From the NCBI GenBank assembly GCA_045629005.1, contig JAZQQJ010000050.1, positions 62,001 to 126,000 on the forward strand: a DNA stretch of 64,000 bases, read 5' to 3'. A program made the translations under genes and the position numbers. Under the pieces are notes generated by a model. That model saw nothing but the letters and a program-made list of their open reading frames with translations. It ran no database searches and had not been told where the DNA came from. This document shows positions 49,935-58,040 of this stretch, piece after piece; the first letter of the stretch is position 1, and every line of letters begins with the position of its first letter. Origin of the DNA: RGIG3528 sp045629005 (lineage in GTDB: Bacteria; Bacillota; Clostridia; Lachnospirales; Lachnospiraceae).

Positions 49935-50516
49935 CTATCTGTGCTCTACTATTTCATCTACAAGACCGTATGCCTTTGCTTCTTCAGCAGTCATGTAGTT
50001 GTCACGGTCTGTATCCTTTTCGATTACTTCGAGAGGCTTGCCTGTATTCTTTGCAAGAATCTCGTTTAATCTTTTCTTTGTCTTTAAAATGTTCTCGGCA
50101 ACAATCTGGATTTCTGTTGCCTGACCTCTTGCACCGCCCGAAGGCTGGTGAATCATAATTTCAGCGTTCGGAAGAGCATAACGCTTACCCTTTGTACCGC
50201 CGGCAAGAAGGAATGCGCCCATACTTGCAGCCATACCGATGCAAATAGTGGAAACATCACACTTGATGAACTGCATTGTATCGTAGATAGCCATACCTGC
50301 AGTTACTGAGCCACCGGGGGAATTGATATAAATGGAGATGTCCTTATTAGGATCCTCTGCCTCAAGGAAAAGAAGCTGTGCAACAACAAGGCTTGCTGTT
50401 ACATCGTTTACTTCTTCGCCAAGGAAGATGATTCTGTCCTTTAAAAGACGTGAATAAATATCATAAGAGCGTTCGCCCTTGCTTGTCTGTTCAATGACAT
50501 ACGGTACTAAACTCAT
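49935..50516 (-). CDS. clpP: ATP-dependent Clp protease proteolytic subunit
   Basis: 193 aa. The Ser-His-Asp triad is seen in GMAASMGAFLLAGG (Ser), MIHQPSGGARGQA (His) and KDTDRDNYMTAEEA (Asp). The barrel degrades proteins delivered by ClpX. AGAGG precedes the ATG. Second gene of the tig operon. Confidence 0.98.
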   Translation of the reverse strand: MSLVPYVIEQTSKGERSYDIYSRLLKDRIIFLGEEVNDVTASLVVAQLLFLEAEDPNKDISIYINSPGGSVTAGMAIYDTMQFIKCDVSTICIGMAASMGAFLLAGGTKGKRYALPNAEIMIHQPSGGARGQATEIQIVAENILKTKKRLNEILAKNTGKPLEVIEKDTDRDNYMTAEEAKAYGLVDEIVEHR

Positions 50517-50526
50517 TTTTTACCTC

Positions 50527-51813
50527 TTATTTTTCGATTGCATTATCTCTGATGAAGTCAACTGCCTTAGCTACGCAAACATCCAGCTTGATTGACTCCA
50601 TTTCCTTTTCGTTGATGAGCTCTTTAAGCTTTTCAACTTCAACTCTGTAAGAATCAGCCATGTTCTTGATTGCAATTTCAACATCTTCTTCTGAAGGCTG
50701 GATATTTTCTGCTTTAGCTACAGCCTCAAGAACAAGTCTTGACTTAATTCTTGTTTCAGCCTGAGGTCTGATGTTCTCAAGGAACTTTGCATCATCAAGA
50801 CCTGTGAACTGATAGTACATTTCCTTTGTAAGGCCCTGCATCTTAAGTCTCTGGCAGAATTCATCGAACATATCCTCAGCTGTTGAATAAATCATAGGAT
50901 TGGGAATGTCCATCTCGGAATCTGCAACGATTGCTGAAAGAACTGCATCTTCCTTAGCAGCGTCTGCATTCTTTGCCTTCTGCTCTGCAAGATTCTTCTT
51001 GAGGTCTTCCTTGTACTCTGCGAGTGTATCAAACTCAGAAACATCCTGTGCGAAATCATCATCAAGCTCAGGAAGTTCCTTAGCCTTAATGCCGTTTACT
51101 TTACACTTGAATACTGCGGGCTTGCCTGCAAGCTCTTTTGAGTGATACTCTTCAGGGAATGTAACATTAACATCGAATTCATCGCCAATGCTGTGACCGA
51201 TGATCTGGCTCTCAAAGCCGGGAATGAAGCTGTTTGAACCGATAGCGAGGTCATACTTGTCACCCTTGCCGCCTTCAAATGCTACGCCGTCTGCGAAACC
51301 TTCATAATCGATGTTTGCAACATCACCATCCTGAACAGGTCTGTTGTCAACAGTAAGCATTCTGCTGTTCTGTTCCTGAACCTTCTTAAGTTCGTTCTCA
51401 ATGTCCTCTTCAGTAACGTTTCTGTCAATTTTGTCAATTTCAACGCCCTTGTACTTGCCAAGCTTAACTTCAGGCTTAACAGCAACTTCTGCGTAAAATA
51501 CGAAATCCTTACCCTTGCCTACTTCAAGAACGTCGATGCCGGGCTTTGATACGATGTCAAGACCTGACTCTTCAACTGCCTTTGCATAAGCTTCGGGAAT
51601 GATGTCATTTGCTGCATCCTCAAAAAATACTGCAGGACCATACATCTTCTCAATAATGTGTCTGGGTGCCTTACCCTGACGGAAACCCTGGACGCTGATT
51701 TTATTCTTATTCTTCTGATATGCCTTCTCTACTGCCTTTTCGAACTCATCTGCTCCTACTGTGATGACAAGCTTCACCATGTTCTTTTCTTCAAGCTGTT
51801 CAACCTTAACCAT
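50527..51813 (-). CDS. tig: Trigger factor
   Basis: 428 aa. N-terminal ribosome-docking motif GFRQGKAPRHIIEKMYG, an FKBP-type prolyl isomerase domain (VQDGDVANIDYEGFADGVAF onwards, about 160-245), and a helical C-terminal chaperone domain. It receives nascent chains at the ribosome tunnel. First gene of the tig-clpP-clpX operon. Confidence 0.98.
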   Translation of the reverse strand: MVKVEQLEEKNMVKLVITVGADEFEKAVEKAYQKNKNKISVQGFRQGKAPRHIIEKMYGPAVFFEDAANDIIPEAYAKAVEESGLDIVSKPGIDVLEVGKGKDFVFYAEVAVKPEVKLGKYKGVEIDKIDRNVTEEDIENELKKVQEQNSRMLTVDNRPVQDGDVANIDYEGFADGVAFEGGKGDKYDLAIGSNSFIPGFESQIIGHSIGDEFDVNVTFPEEYHSKELAGKPAVFKCKVNGIKAKELPELDDDFAQDVSEFDTLAEYKEDLKKNLAEQKAKNADAAKEDAVLSAIVADSEMDIPNPMIYSTAEDMFDEFCQRLKMQGLTKEMYYQFTGLDDAKFLENIRPQAETRIKSRLVLEAVAKAENIQPSEEDVEIAIKNMADSYRVEVEKLKELINEKEMESIKLDVCVAKAVDFIRDNAIEK

Positions 51814-51853
51814 TTCTAAGTGCTCCTTAACTTTTTTCTCTTTATAAAAACTG

Positions 51854-51884
51854 AGAATACCCCAGTTATCAACTGAGGTATTCT
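51854..51884 (-). terminator. Hairpin between diguanylate cyclase and tig
   Basis: AGAATACC C CAGTT pairs with AACTG A GGTATTCT and is followed on the minus strand by CAGTTTTTAT. It ends the upstream gene, but its first arm overlaps the tig -10 box, so it also heads the tig transcript. Confidence 0.6.
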
Positions 51885-51908
51885 ATCAGAATAAGACATT
51901 TTTTGCAA
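51880..51908 (-). promoter_or_regulatory. Promoter of tig-clpP-clpX
   Basis: TTGCAA (51908-51903) and TAGAAT (51885-51880) with a 17-bp spacer, inside the 100-bp gap after the diguanylate cyclase. A lone TTAGCACT just upstream is only half of a CIRCE site. Confidence 0.6.
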
Positions 51909-51915
51909 GTGCTAA

Positions 51916-53067
51916 TCAATCGTTATGAACAGGTGGAGTAAGCTGATGCTTTCTGTTACAGATTACTCTGTTACGGCCGATTTGCTTTGCTTTGTAGAGA
52001 AGTTTATCCGCACGGCCGTAAAGAATCGTGAAGTTTAAGTCAGAAGCCGCTGTCTCAATATCAAGACCAAGGCTTATTGTAACAACCGCATTCTTTGCAG
52101 TTGCATGCTGGATACGAAGGTCTTCAACATCAGTACGGATTCTTTCTGCCATATTGTACATTTCATCCTCGGTCATGCCATACATGAATACAAGAAATTC
52201 CTCGCCACCTATTCTTGATGTAAAGCCCGTCTCTCCAACGGTTGTTGCTATTCGCGCAGAAACCTGTTTGAGGCAGACATCGCCTTGAACATGGCCAAAG
52301 CCATCGTTATACTTTTTGAAGTGGTCGATATCGATAATGATAACTCCGACAAGATCTTCCTGACGTACGCAAACCTTCCATATAGGAGCAATTTCGCGTT
52401 CAAGTCCTCGTCTGTTGATAAGTCCCGTAAGAGGATCCCTTTCGGCCTGCTTTGTTTCTTTCTTTGCCCTGAACTCCTGACGTGTAATTTCGGTACGCAT
52501 ATTGTAGTTGTCACGTGAAAGAATGAATCCGAAAACATGAGCAGCCGCTATCATAATAACCTGTGAAAATTCAATAACAATCCCGCTTTTTCCGGTAATT
52601 ACGATTATTACTGCCAAGTCAATAAATTCTATTCCACTGATGATAATGTACTGTGTTGTTGTCGTGTAAATGACATATGCACCAATCATAACCGCTATGC
52701 AGTATAATGCAAAGCTGTTGTAATACCTGATTGCCAGAATGGAAAGGTAAGAAAGATAAAGGAATGAAAATCCCACAAAGCAGTAGGACTCCATATCGAA
52801 ATATCCTCTGGCATCCAAAGCAAGCGTTCTGTATGTCAGGAATGAAAATGCACCGCATCCTACCGCAAAAAATGCGCCCGGCAATACAAAATGGACAAGC
52901 TGGTCATTAAGGAATATCGTGTTTACCAGTATGAGAATAATTGAAAGGGAGATTGCAAGTGAAATAGAGCAAACAAAGCATCTCTGCAGGTTTGCTCTAG
53001 CGATGTTCTCCCAAAACAATTTTCTGTTGTTTTTGTTTTTCGGACTTCGTCTTTCCTCTGTCATAAT
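51916..53067 (-). CDS. Membrane diguanylate cyclase (GGDEF)
   Basis: 383 aa from the ATG at 53067 (MTEERRSPK), with AAGGGG upstream; longer readings lack a site. About six membrane helices (about 25-190) precede a GGDEF domain beginning at DPLTGLINRRGLERE. The metal Asp lies in IIIDIDHFKKYND and the active loop is RIGGEEFLVF. No RxxD inhibitory site is seen at the expected place upstream of GGEEF, so product feedback may be absent. It makes cyclic di-GMP from two GTP in response to an unknown membrane signal. Confidence 0.92.
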   Translation of the reverse strand: MMTEERRSPKNKNNRKLFWENIARANLQRCFVCSISLAISLSIILILVNTIFLNDQLVHFVLPGAFFAVGCGAFSFLTYRTLALDARGYFDMESYCFVGFSFLYLSYLSILAIRYYNSFALYCIAVMIGAYVIYTTTTQYIIISGIEFIDLAVIIVITGKSGIVIEFSQVIMIAAAHVFGFILSRDNYNMRTEITRQEFRAKKETKQAERDPLTGLINRRGLEREIAPIWKVCVRQEDLVGVIIIDIDHFKKYNDGFGHVQGDVCLKQVSARIATTVGETGFTSRIGGEEFLVFMYGMTEDEMYNMAERIRTDVEDLRIQHATAKNAVVTISLGLDIETAASDLNFTILYGRADKLLYKAKQIGRNRVICNRKHQLTPPVHND

Positions 53068-53160
53068 ATGCCCCTTAAACGTTTGCTTGGATAAATCCCT
53101 CATATATTTCGTAAAGTATAACATAAATGATAGAATTTAATCCATTAAGTAATAATAAAG

Positions 53161-53226
53161 AATGGGGCGTTCCCGAACACAATGGGGCGTTCAAATAACG
53201 CCCCATTGCGTTATTAAACGCCCCAT
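53161..53226. repeat. Doubled inverted repeat ATGGGGCGTT
   Basis: ATGGGGCG at 53162 and 53182 is mirrored by CGCCCCAT at 53199 and 53219. Both pairs are offset by exactly 20 bp. The inner pair makes an 11-base perfect stem with a five-base loop. No T tract follows on either strand, so it is not an obvious terminator. Confidence 0.8.
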
Positions 53227-53242
53227 CGTCAGCTATTAATGT

Positions 53243-53587
53243 CTATATATCATTATCACATTTTTTCTGAAGGTTTCTTTCGTATTCTCCTTTTTTTGAG
53301 TAAGGATTTTTGTTCTCCTTCAAATGTTCATCATTTACGGAAGGCTTGTTTGCAACATTGACAACAAGAACAAGAAGAAGTGTCTGTATAAATTCAACAG
53401 CGAACCAAAGTCCCAGTGCACCAAGTCCGACCCAAAGCGGAAGTGGCTTGTAAATAAAATGTGCAACGATAAGAAGCACCCCCGGCACGGCCCATCCTAT
53501 TGAAAGAATAAGGTTAAGGAGGAGACTTAAGAAGAAGCCCCCACCTCCGACATTTCTTACTTTTTCTTTTCTATCTTCTCTTGTCAC
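53243..53587 (-). CDS. Small two-helix membrane protein
   Basis: 114 aa from a GTG at 53587, chosen because AGGAG lies six bases upstream; a longer frame would run inside the permease gene. The product has a Gly-rich stretch (VGGGGFFLSLLLN), two membrane helices (about 14-45 and 49-75) and a charged tail. It starts 11 bp after the ABC permease stop and probably belongs to that transporter. Family not recognised. Confidence 0.6.
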   Translation of the reverse strand: MTREDRKEKVRNVGGGGFFLSLLLNLILSIGWAVPGVLLIVAHFIYKPLPLWVGLGALGLWFAVEFIQTLLLVLVVNVANKPSVNDEHLKENKNPYSKKGEYERNLQKKCDNDI

Positions 53588-53598
53588 AAGCGTCTCCT

Positions 53599-54948
53599 TT
53601 ATGAATTTGTCTTCATAGCCTCTATAGCAGAAATCTTTGTAGCCTTTCTTGCCGGCACATAACCGGCCAAAATGCCCACAACCATACCGAAGGCAGCTGC
53701 TCCGAAAGGAAGCCACCATGGAATTACCGAGAATTTGGCACCCTCAATATCATAAACACCGCTCGTCTGCATCAGTGCTGCAAATATCGGTCCGCCGTAT
53801 TTATTAATAAGCGCGGATACAATGTAACTGATTACAATTCCGATGACACCTCCAAGGAGGCCTATGAGTGCGGCTTCGTAAAGGAAAAGCTTGCGGATAT
53901 CACGTAAATAACATCCGAGCACCTTCATTATGCCGATTTCACGTGTGCGTTCATAAATTGACATTACCATTGTGTTTGCAATATTTATTGCCGACACAAG
54001 CATGGCAAGACATCCGATTGCACCAAGAACGAGCTGAATCATATTGGATGTTTCTTTTAAAGGCTCAAGATACTGTGAATCACTGTATGTAACGTATCCA
54101 AGCTTTTCAATCTCATCCTGTACCGTTGAAACGTTGTTAATATTATCAACGTTTACGTAAATGCAATCGTAGCTTTCAAGCTCGAGAATGGCCTTCTTTC
54201 TGTCCTGCACCGTAAGTGTCTTGCAGTACTCCGTCCACATTTCTCTGAAATAATCCATGTCAACATAGCAATAATAGTTGTACTCCCAGTTGTCGGACTC
54301 GGACATCAGTGCCCAGTTTTCAGATTTAGGAGTTACTTTAATCTGAAATTCCTTCTTTCTCTCATTCCTCTGATACATATAAGAAGGAAACGTAACCGTA
54401 ATGGAGTCCTGAGTAAGGTCTACCGTCTTTGTTTCATAATTTCTTGTGGACCAGTAATAAAATTCCTGAATAGAATAATTTGAAAAAACAAGTTTTCTGT
54501 AATTATCCGCTGTAGGATACGAACCGATTTCCGTCTCAGGGTAGCCGAATTCGTAGAATGAATCACGTCCTATTGCACGAAGCTGACAGTTGCTTTCATA
54601 CTTACCGCATTTCATGGACAGCTGCGTATTAATTACAGGACAGATTGCTTTTATATGGTCTATGCCTCTCAACGATGCTACAAGTGTATCATCGAGTACC
54701 TGTTCTTTTTCACCCAGCCAGTTACCGTCATCATCAATGATGCTGCCGTACTGCTGAATCTGGATGATAGTCATTGACCCGTTTGTCATATACTGTTTGT
54801 CAAACGTAGTGTTAATTCCGATACCAATCGAAACCATGGACACAATGGAAACAGTACCTATGATTACGCCAAGAACGGTAAGTGCCGTTCTGGCTTTACG
54901 CCTCGTGAGATTTTTAAGACCCATTCTGAATAAATCAAATAGCGTCAT
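53599..54948 (-). CDS. MacB/FtsX-type ABC transporter permease
   Basis: 449 aa. Membrane helix 1 (about 20-42, LTVLGVIIGTVSIVSMVSIG), a large external MacB-like periplasmic core domain (about 45-290), then three helices with the FtsX motif (TREIGIMKVLGCYLRDIRKLF). Such permeases do not pump substrates through a channel in the classical way but couple ATP use to external conformational work. Cotranscribed with the ATPase and a large surface protein. Confidence 0.92.
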   Translation of the reverse strand: MTLFDLFRMGLKNLTRRKARTALTVLGVIIGTVSIVSMVSIGIGINTTFDKQYMTNGSMTIIQIQQYGSIIDDDGNWLGEKEQVLDDTLVASLRGIDHIKAICPVINTQLSMKCGKYESNCQLRAIGRDSFYEFGYPETEIGSYPTADNYRKLVFSNYSIQEFYYWSTRNYETKTVDLTQDSITVTFPSYMYQRNERKKEFQIKVTPKSENWALMSESDNWEYNYYCYVDMDYFREMWTEYCKTLTVQDRKKAILELESYDCIYVNVDNINNVSTVQDEIEKLGYVTYSDSQYLEPLKETSNMIQLVLGAIGCLAMLVSAINIANTMVMSIYERTREIGIMKVLGCYLRDIRKLFLYEAALIGLLGGVIGIVISYIVSALINKYGGPIFAALMQTSGVYDIEGAKFSVIPWWLPFGAAAFGMVVGILAGYVPARKATKISAIEAMKTNS

Positions 54949-54959
54949 ATTTCTCTCCG

Positions 54960-57176
54960 TTAGTCATCAAAATCCGAGTCAAGGTTCTTCTTTTTCTTAG
55001 CTTTTACAATGAATACAGTTGCAACAGTAATACCGCCTGCAACAAGTACAGAGCCGACGATAATAATTATAAGTTTGAATTTAGCGAAGATTGCAGCAAT
55101 GCCTGTCTTTTCTCCTGTGCCTTCTCCGTTCGGGTTATCATCCGCATAGATAGGATTTCCGAACTCGTCATAACCGATAATTACGCCCTGGCCAAAATCG
55201 TCTCCGCCGGGATAAATCACTCCGCCGCCATCCCACATGTTTTCTCCGTTTCCGACATAAACAGTTGTGGAATGTTCGCTTGTTACTTCATCACCATTGG
55301 AATCTTCCATATGAATAATGAAAATACATGTTGCATCACCTTCAACAAGAGGAATGACACTGCACTCAACAAACTCAGGGTAACCGGGCTGCATATTGCC
55401 CATGTAGTAGGAATCACCCGTAGCAAGTACGAAATCACCCTCAACAGTAACATAAACGTTATTAAGCACGGACTTACCCATGTTATAAAACTCAAATGTG
55501 GCTGCAGTCGGATTGCCAACCATAGGAGATGTCCAGTCGCCAATCATAATGTTTTCAAGTGAAGCACGCAGTGTTTCATTAATCTGTAGAAGAAGCTCAT
55601 CACTTGCCGTTACGGAAGAATCATACTCTGAGCTTGTGCGCATTCCATCGTATTCATATTCCATTGATACTGTGATTGGATATGCACCTGTTGCTGCCGC
55701 AGCAGAAGCCTTAAGATTAATTGTAAGCTCATGCTCCTCACCGGGCTTAATTTCCGAAATGAAAAAGCTGTTTGAACCGGATGTTACCGAGAACTCACCG
55801 GAAGTCACTTTTACTTTGATATTTTTTGCTCTTGTCTCATCATTTGTATTCTTGATGGCAAAGGTGAAATTGAATGTTTTGCCCGACATTACAGTGTCTA
55901 CATCTGTAGAAAAGTCTGCAACCATAAGCTTGGGCTTGGATACATTCTCTTCTTCCTTACCGATTACATTGAGGATATATACTGTAGCTGAAGACGAATC
56001 AGCCACTCCGGCATTATCAAAATTAAATAAAAGATCAAGTGTATTTGTTCCTTCGTAAATGTTTTCATTACACTTAACTTTAATTGTAACTTCCTTGCTC
56101 TTTCTGGCACCAATCGTTCCAACATAGAAATACGGGTCGGAAGAAACAGGATCAAACTTACCAAGATTATTCGAAGGAACAAAAACTTTTACATTCTTAA
56201 GTTCCGCATCACCTGTGTTTTCAAGCTTAAATGTAACAGAAAGTTCTTCCCCTGCTGCAGGGATTTCAGGGTTATGTGTTACCTTTGAAACGATAAGGTC
56301 TGACTCCTTCTTTTCTGAGCCTGTTACGGAAAGATATATTGAATAGAGTCCGTTATCGCTTACAGCATCACCCGAAAGAGTCTTTGAACTTACAGAAATA
56401 GGCAACGTAATAACAGATGTAGCCACATTCGCATCAACCTTGAATTTATATGTTACATGGCATGTCTCGCCTGCGGAAACACGCCCTATTTTCTGTTTCC
56501 ATGTCGTTTCAACAGGAATAAGGTTCGACTTAGGTTCAAGCTCAACATATGTTTCATATGCATCAAGATCGCCGACATTCTTTAAATCAAAGGCAACTGT
56601 AACCGTGTCTCCGGCCTTTGCGGAAATGTAAGAATCTGTAATGAGTTTAAAGGTAGGGCCTTCCTTTTCGGATGTAACCATAACCTTTAATTTATATGTG
56701 CCAATATCAGAAGGTGCATAATAGTCATCTTCCTCGTTATTATCTTCATAATCAAAGCCTATTGAATATCCATAGGTTCCTACACTTGCATAGTCACTAA
56801 TCTTTACTCTGTAGGAAAGAAGTATTTCCTGACCCTTGTACAGATCAACCACGTCTACGGTATCATAGCTTCCGCGATAATTTGACACCTTGCAGACAAT
56901 GTTGTCAATGGTCAACGGTGATGCTATGTCATCAGGAGTAATAACAAAATTACCTGTCAAATAATAATCAGCCGTCATAACTATTTTCTGTGTAACGTTT
57001 ATAGTACTTCCGGCAGCGACAGAAAAGCTCGTTTGTCCGTCTTTAATACCGAACTTGCATCCCGACTGTGTCGTAACGCCCTCATCTGCCTTCACCTGCA
57101 TTGCAGGCACAAGCGTAAAAATCATCAGCAGCGTAAGTAAGCCTGCTGTCACACTTTTAAGCATTCTTTTCTTCAT
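54960..57176 (-). CDS. Large CARDB-like surface protein with C-terminal membrane anchor
   Basis: 738 aa. A signal peptide (about 1-31) is followed by about five Ig-like or CARDB-like repeats, each with a phrase such as FKLENTGDAELKNVKVFVPS or FAIKNTNDETRAKNIKVKV, a Gly/Asp-rich segment, one membrane helix (about 702-726) and a lysine-rich tail. It resembles the COG1361 group. It lies between the ATPase and permease genes of the transporter and starts inside the last codons of the ATPase gene. It probably works as the external partner of the transporter; substrate unknown. Confidence 0.8.
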   Translation of the reverse strand: MKKRMLKSVTAGLLTLLMIFTLVPAMQVKADEGVTTQSGCKFGIKDGQTSFSVAAGSTINVTQKIVMTADYYLTGNFVITPDDIASPLTIDNIVCKVSNYRGSYDTVDVVDLYKGQEILLSYRVKISDYASVGTYGYSIGFDYEDNNEEDDYYAPSDIGTYKLKVMVTSEKEGPTFKLITDSYISAKAGDTVTVAFDLKNVGDLDAYETYVELEPKSNLIPVETTWKQKIGRVSAGETCHVTYKFKVDANVATSVITLPISVSSKTLSGDAVSDNGLYSIYLSVTGSEKKESDLIVSKVTHNPEIPAAGEELSVTFKLENTGDAELKNVKVFVPSNNLGKFDPVSSDPYFYVGTIGARKSKEVTIKVKCNENIYEGTNTLDLLFNFDNAGVADSSSATVYILNVIGKEEENVSKPKLMVADFSTDVDTVMSGKTFNFTFAIKNTNDETRAKNIKVKVTSGEFSVTSGSNSFFISEIKPGEEHELTINLKASAAAATGAYPITVSMEYEYDGMRTSSEYDSSVTASDELLLQINETLRASLENIMIGDWTSPMVGNPTAATFEFYNMGKSVLNNVYVTVEGDFVLATGDSYYMGNMQPGYPEFVECSVIPLVEGDATCIFIIHMEDSNGDEVTSEHSTTVYVGNGENMWDGGGVIYPGGDDFGQGVIIGYDEFGNPIYADDNPNGEGTGEKTGIAAIFAKFKLIIIIVGSVLVAGGITVATVFIVKAKKKKNLDSDFDD

Positions 57177-57936
57177 TTTCTAACCTCTCAATTTCTACAG
57201 CCAGCTCAGGAATAATGCCCTCGCTTCTGTTGTTTTCATATTCACCAATCACCTTTCCGTCGGAAATGGTGATAACTCTGTCTGCATATTTTGTAAGTGT
57301 TGGGTCATGAGTAACCATAACAATGGTCTGATTGTTCTCACGTGCCATTTGTGAAATCAGCTCCATGACCTCTGTTGTTGTGTGAGTGTCAAGGTTTCCC
57401 GTGGGCTCATCCGCAAAAATAATATTGGGCTTTGCCACGAAAGCACGTGCTATGCCGACACGCTGCTGCTGACCGCCGGACATCTCTGTAGGCTTATGGT
57501 TCATACGTTTTCCAAGCCCAACCTTGTTTAACATATCAATCGCTGCCTTACGTCTTGCTTTTCTGCCAACACGCTTAAATGTAAGCGGAAGCTCAACATT
57601 TTCTATGGCAGTAAGCGTTCCGATAAGGTTGTAGGACTGAAAGACGAAGCCCAGACCGGACTGTCTGAACTTTGCGAGCTTCGACTCGTTCATCTTTGTG
57701 ATGTCCTGACCTTTTAAAATTATTTGTCCCGATGTAACCTTTTCTATCCCGGCAAGGACATTCAGAATTGTTGACTTACCCGAGCCCGACTGGCCTGTAA
57801 GACAACAGAACTCGCCCTCGTACACCGTAAAGGATACATCGTCTACCGCTTTGATTTTTTCTTCGCCCATGCGGTAAATCTTTTTAACATTTTTCACCTC
57901 GATAATGGGCTTTCGAGGCTTGTTACCGGTATTCAA
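57157..57936 (-). CDS. MacB/LolD-type ABC transporter ATPase
   Basis: 259 aa from a TTG at 57936 (LNTGNKPRKP), chosen because a perfect AGGAGG lies six bases upstream. Walker A is GQSGSGKST, Q-loop FVFQSYNLIGTL, signature MSGGQQQRVG, Walker B IIFADEPTGNLD, switch His MVTHDPTLTKYA. The QSYNL and DEPTGNLD phrases are the MacB/LolD subtype. First gene of a four-gene unit with the CARDB protein, the permease and a small membrane protein. Confidence 0.94.
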   Translation of the reverse strand: MNTGNKPRKPIIEVKNVKKIYRMGEEKIKAVDDVSFTVYEGEFCCLTGQSGSGKSTILNVLAGIEKVTSGQIILKGQDITKMNESKLAKFRQSGLGFVFQSYNLIGTLTAIENVELPLTFKRVGRKARRKAAIDMLNKVGLGKRMNHKPTEMSGGQQQRVGIARAFVAKPNIIFADEPTGNLDTHTTTEVMELISQMARENNQTIVMVTHDPTLTKYADRVITISDGKVIGEYENNRSEGIIPELAVEIERLENEEKNA

Positions 57937-58040
57937 ATCTAACCTCCTATATATAAAGAAGAAATCCTTTCCAATCGCATACACGCATTATATACAAACC
58001 CGTTTCAAAATAAACCGAAATATTGACAAATAAATCACAT

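Noticed and set aside
51886..51925. CIRCE heat-shock operator before tig
   Set aside because: Only one half (TTAGCACT) is present; the GAGTGCTAA partner at nine bases is missing.
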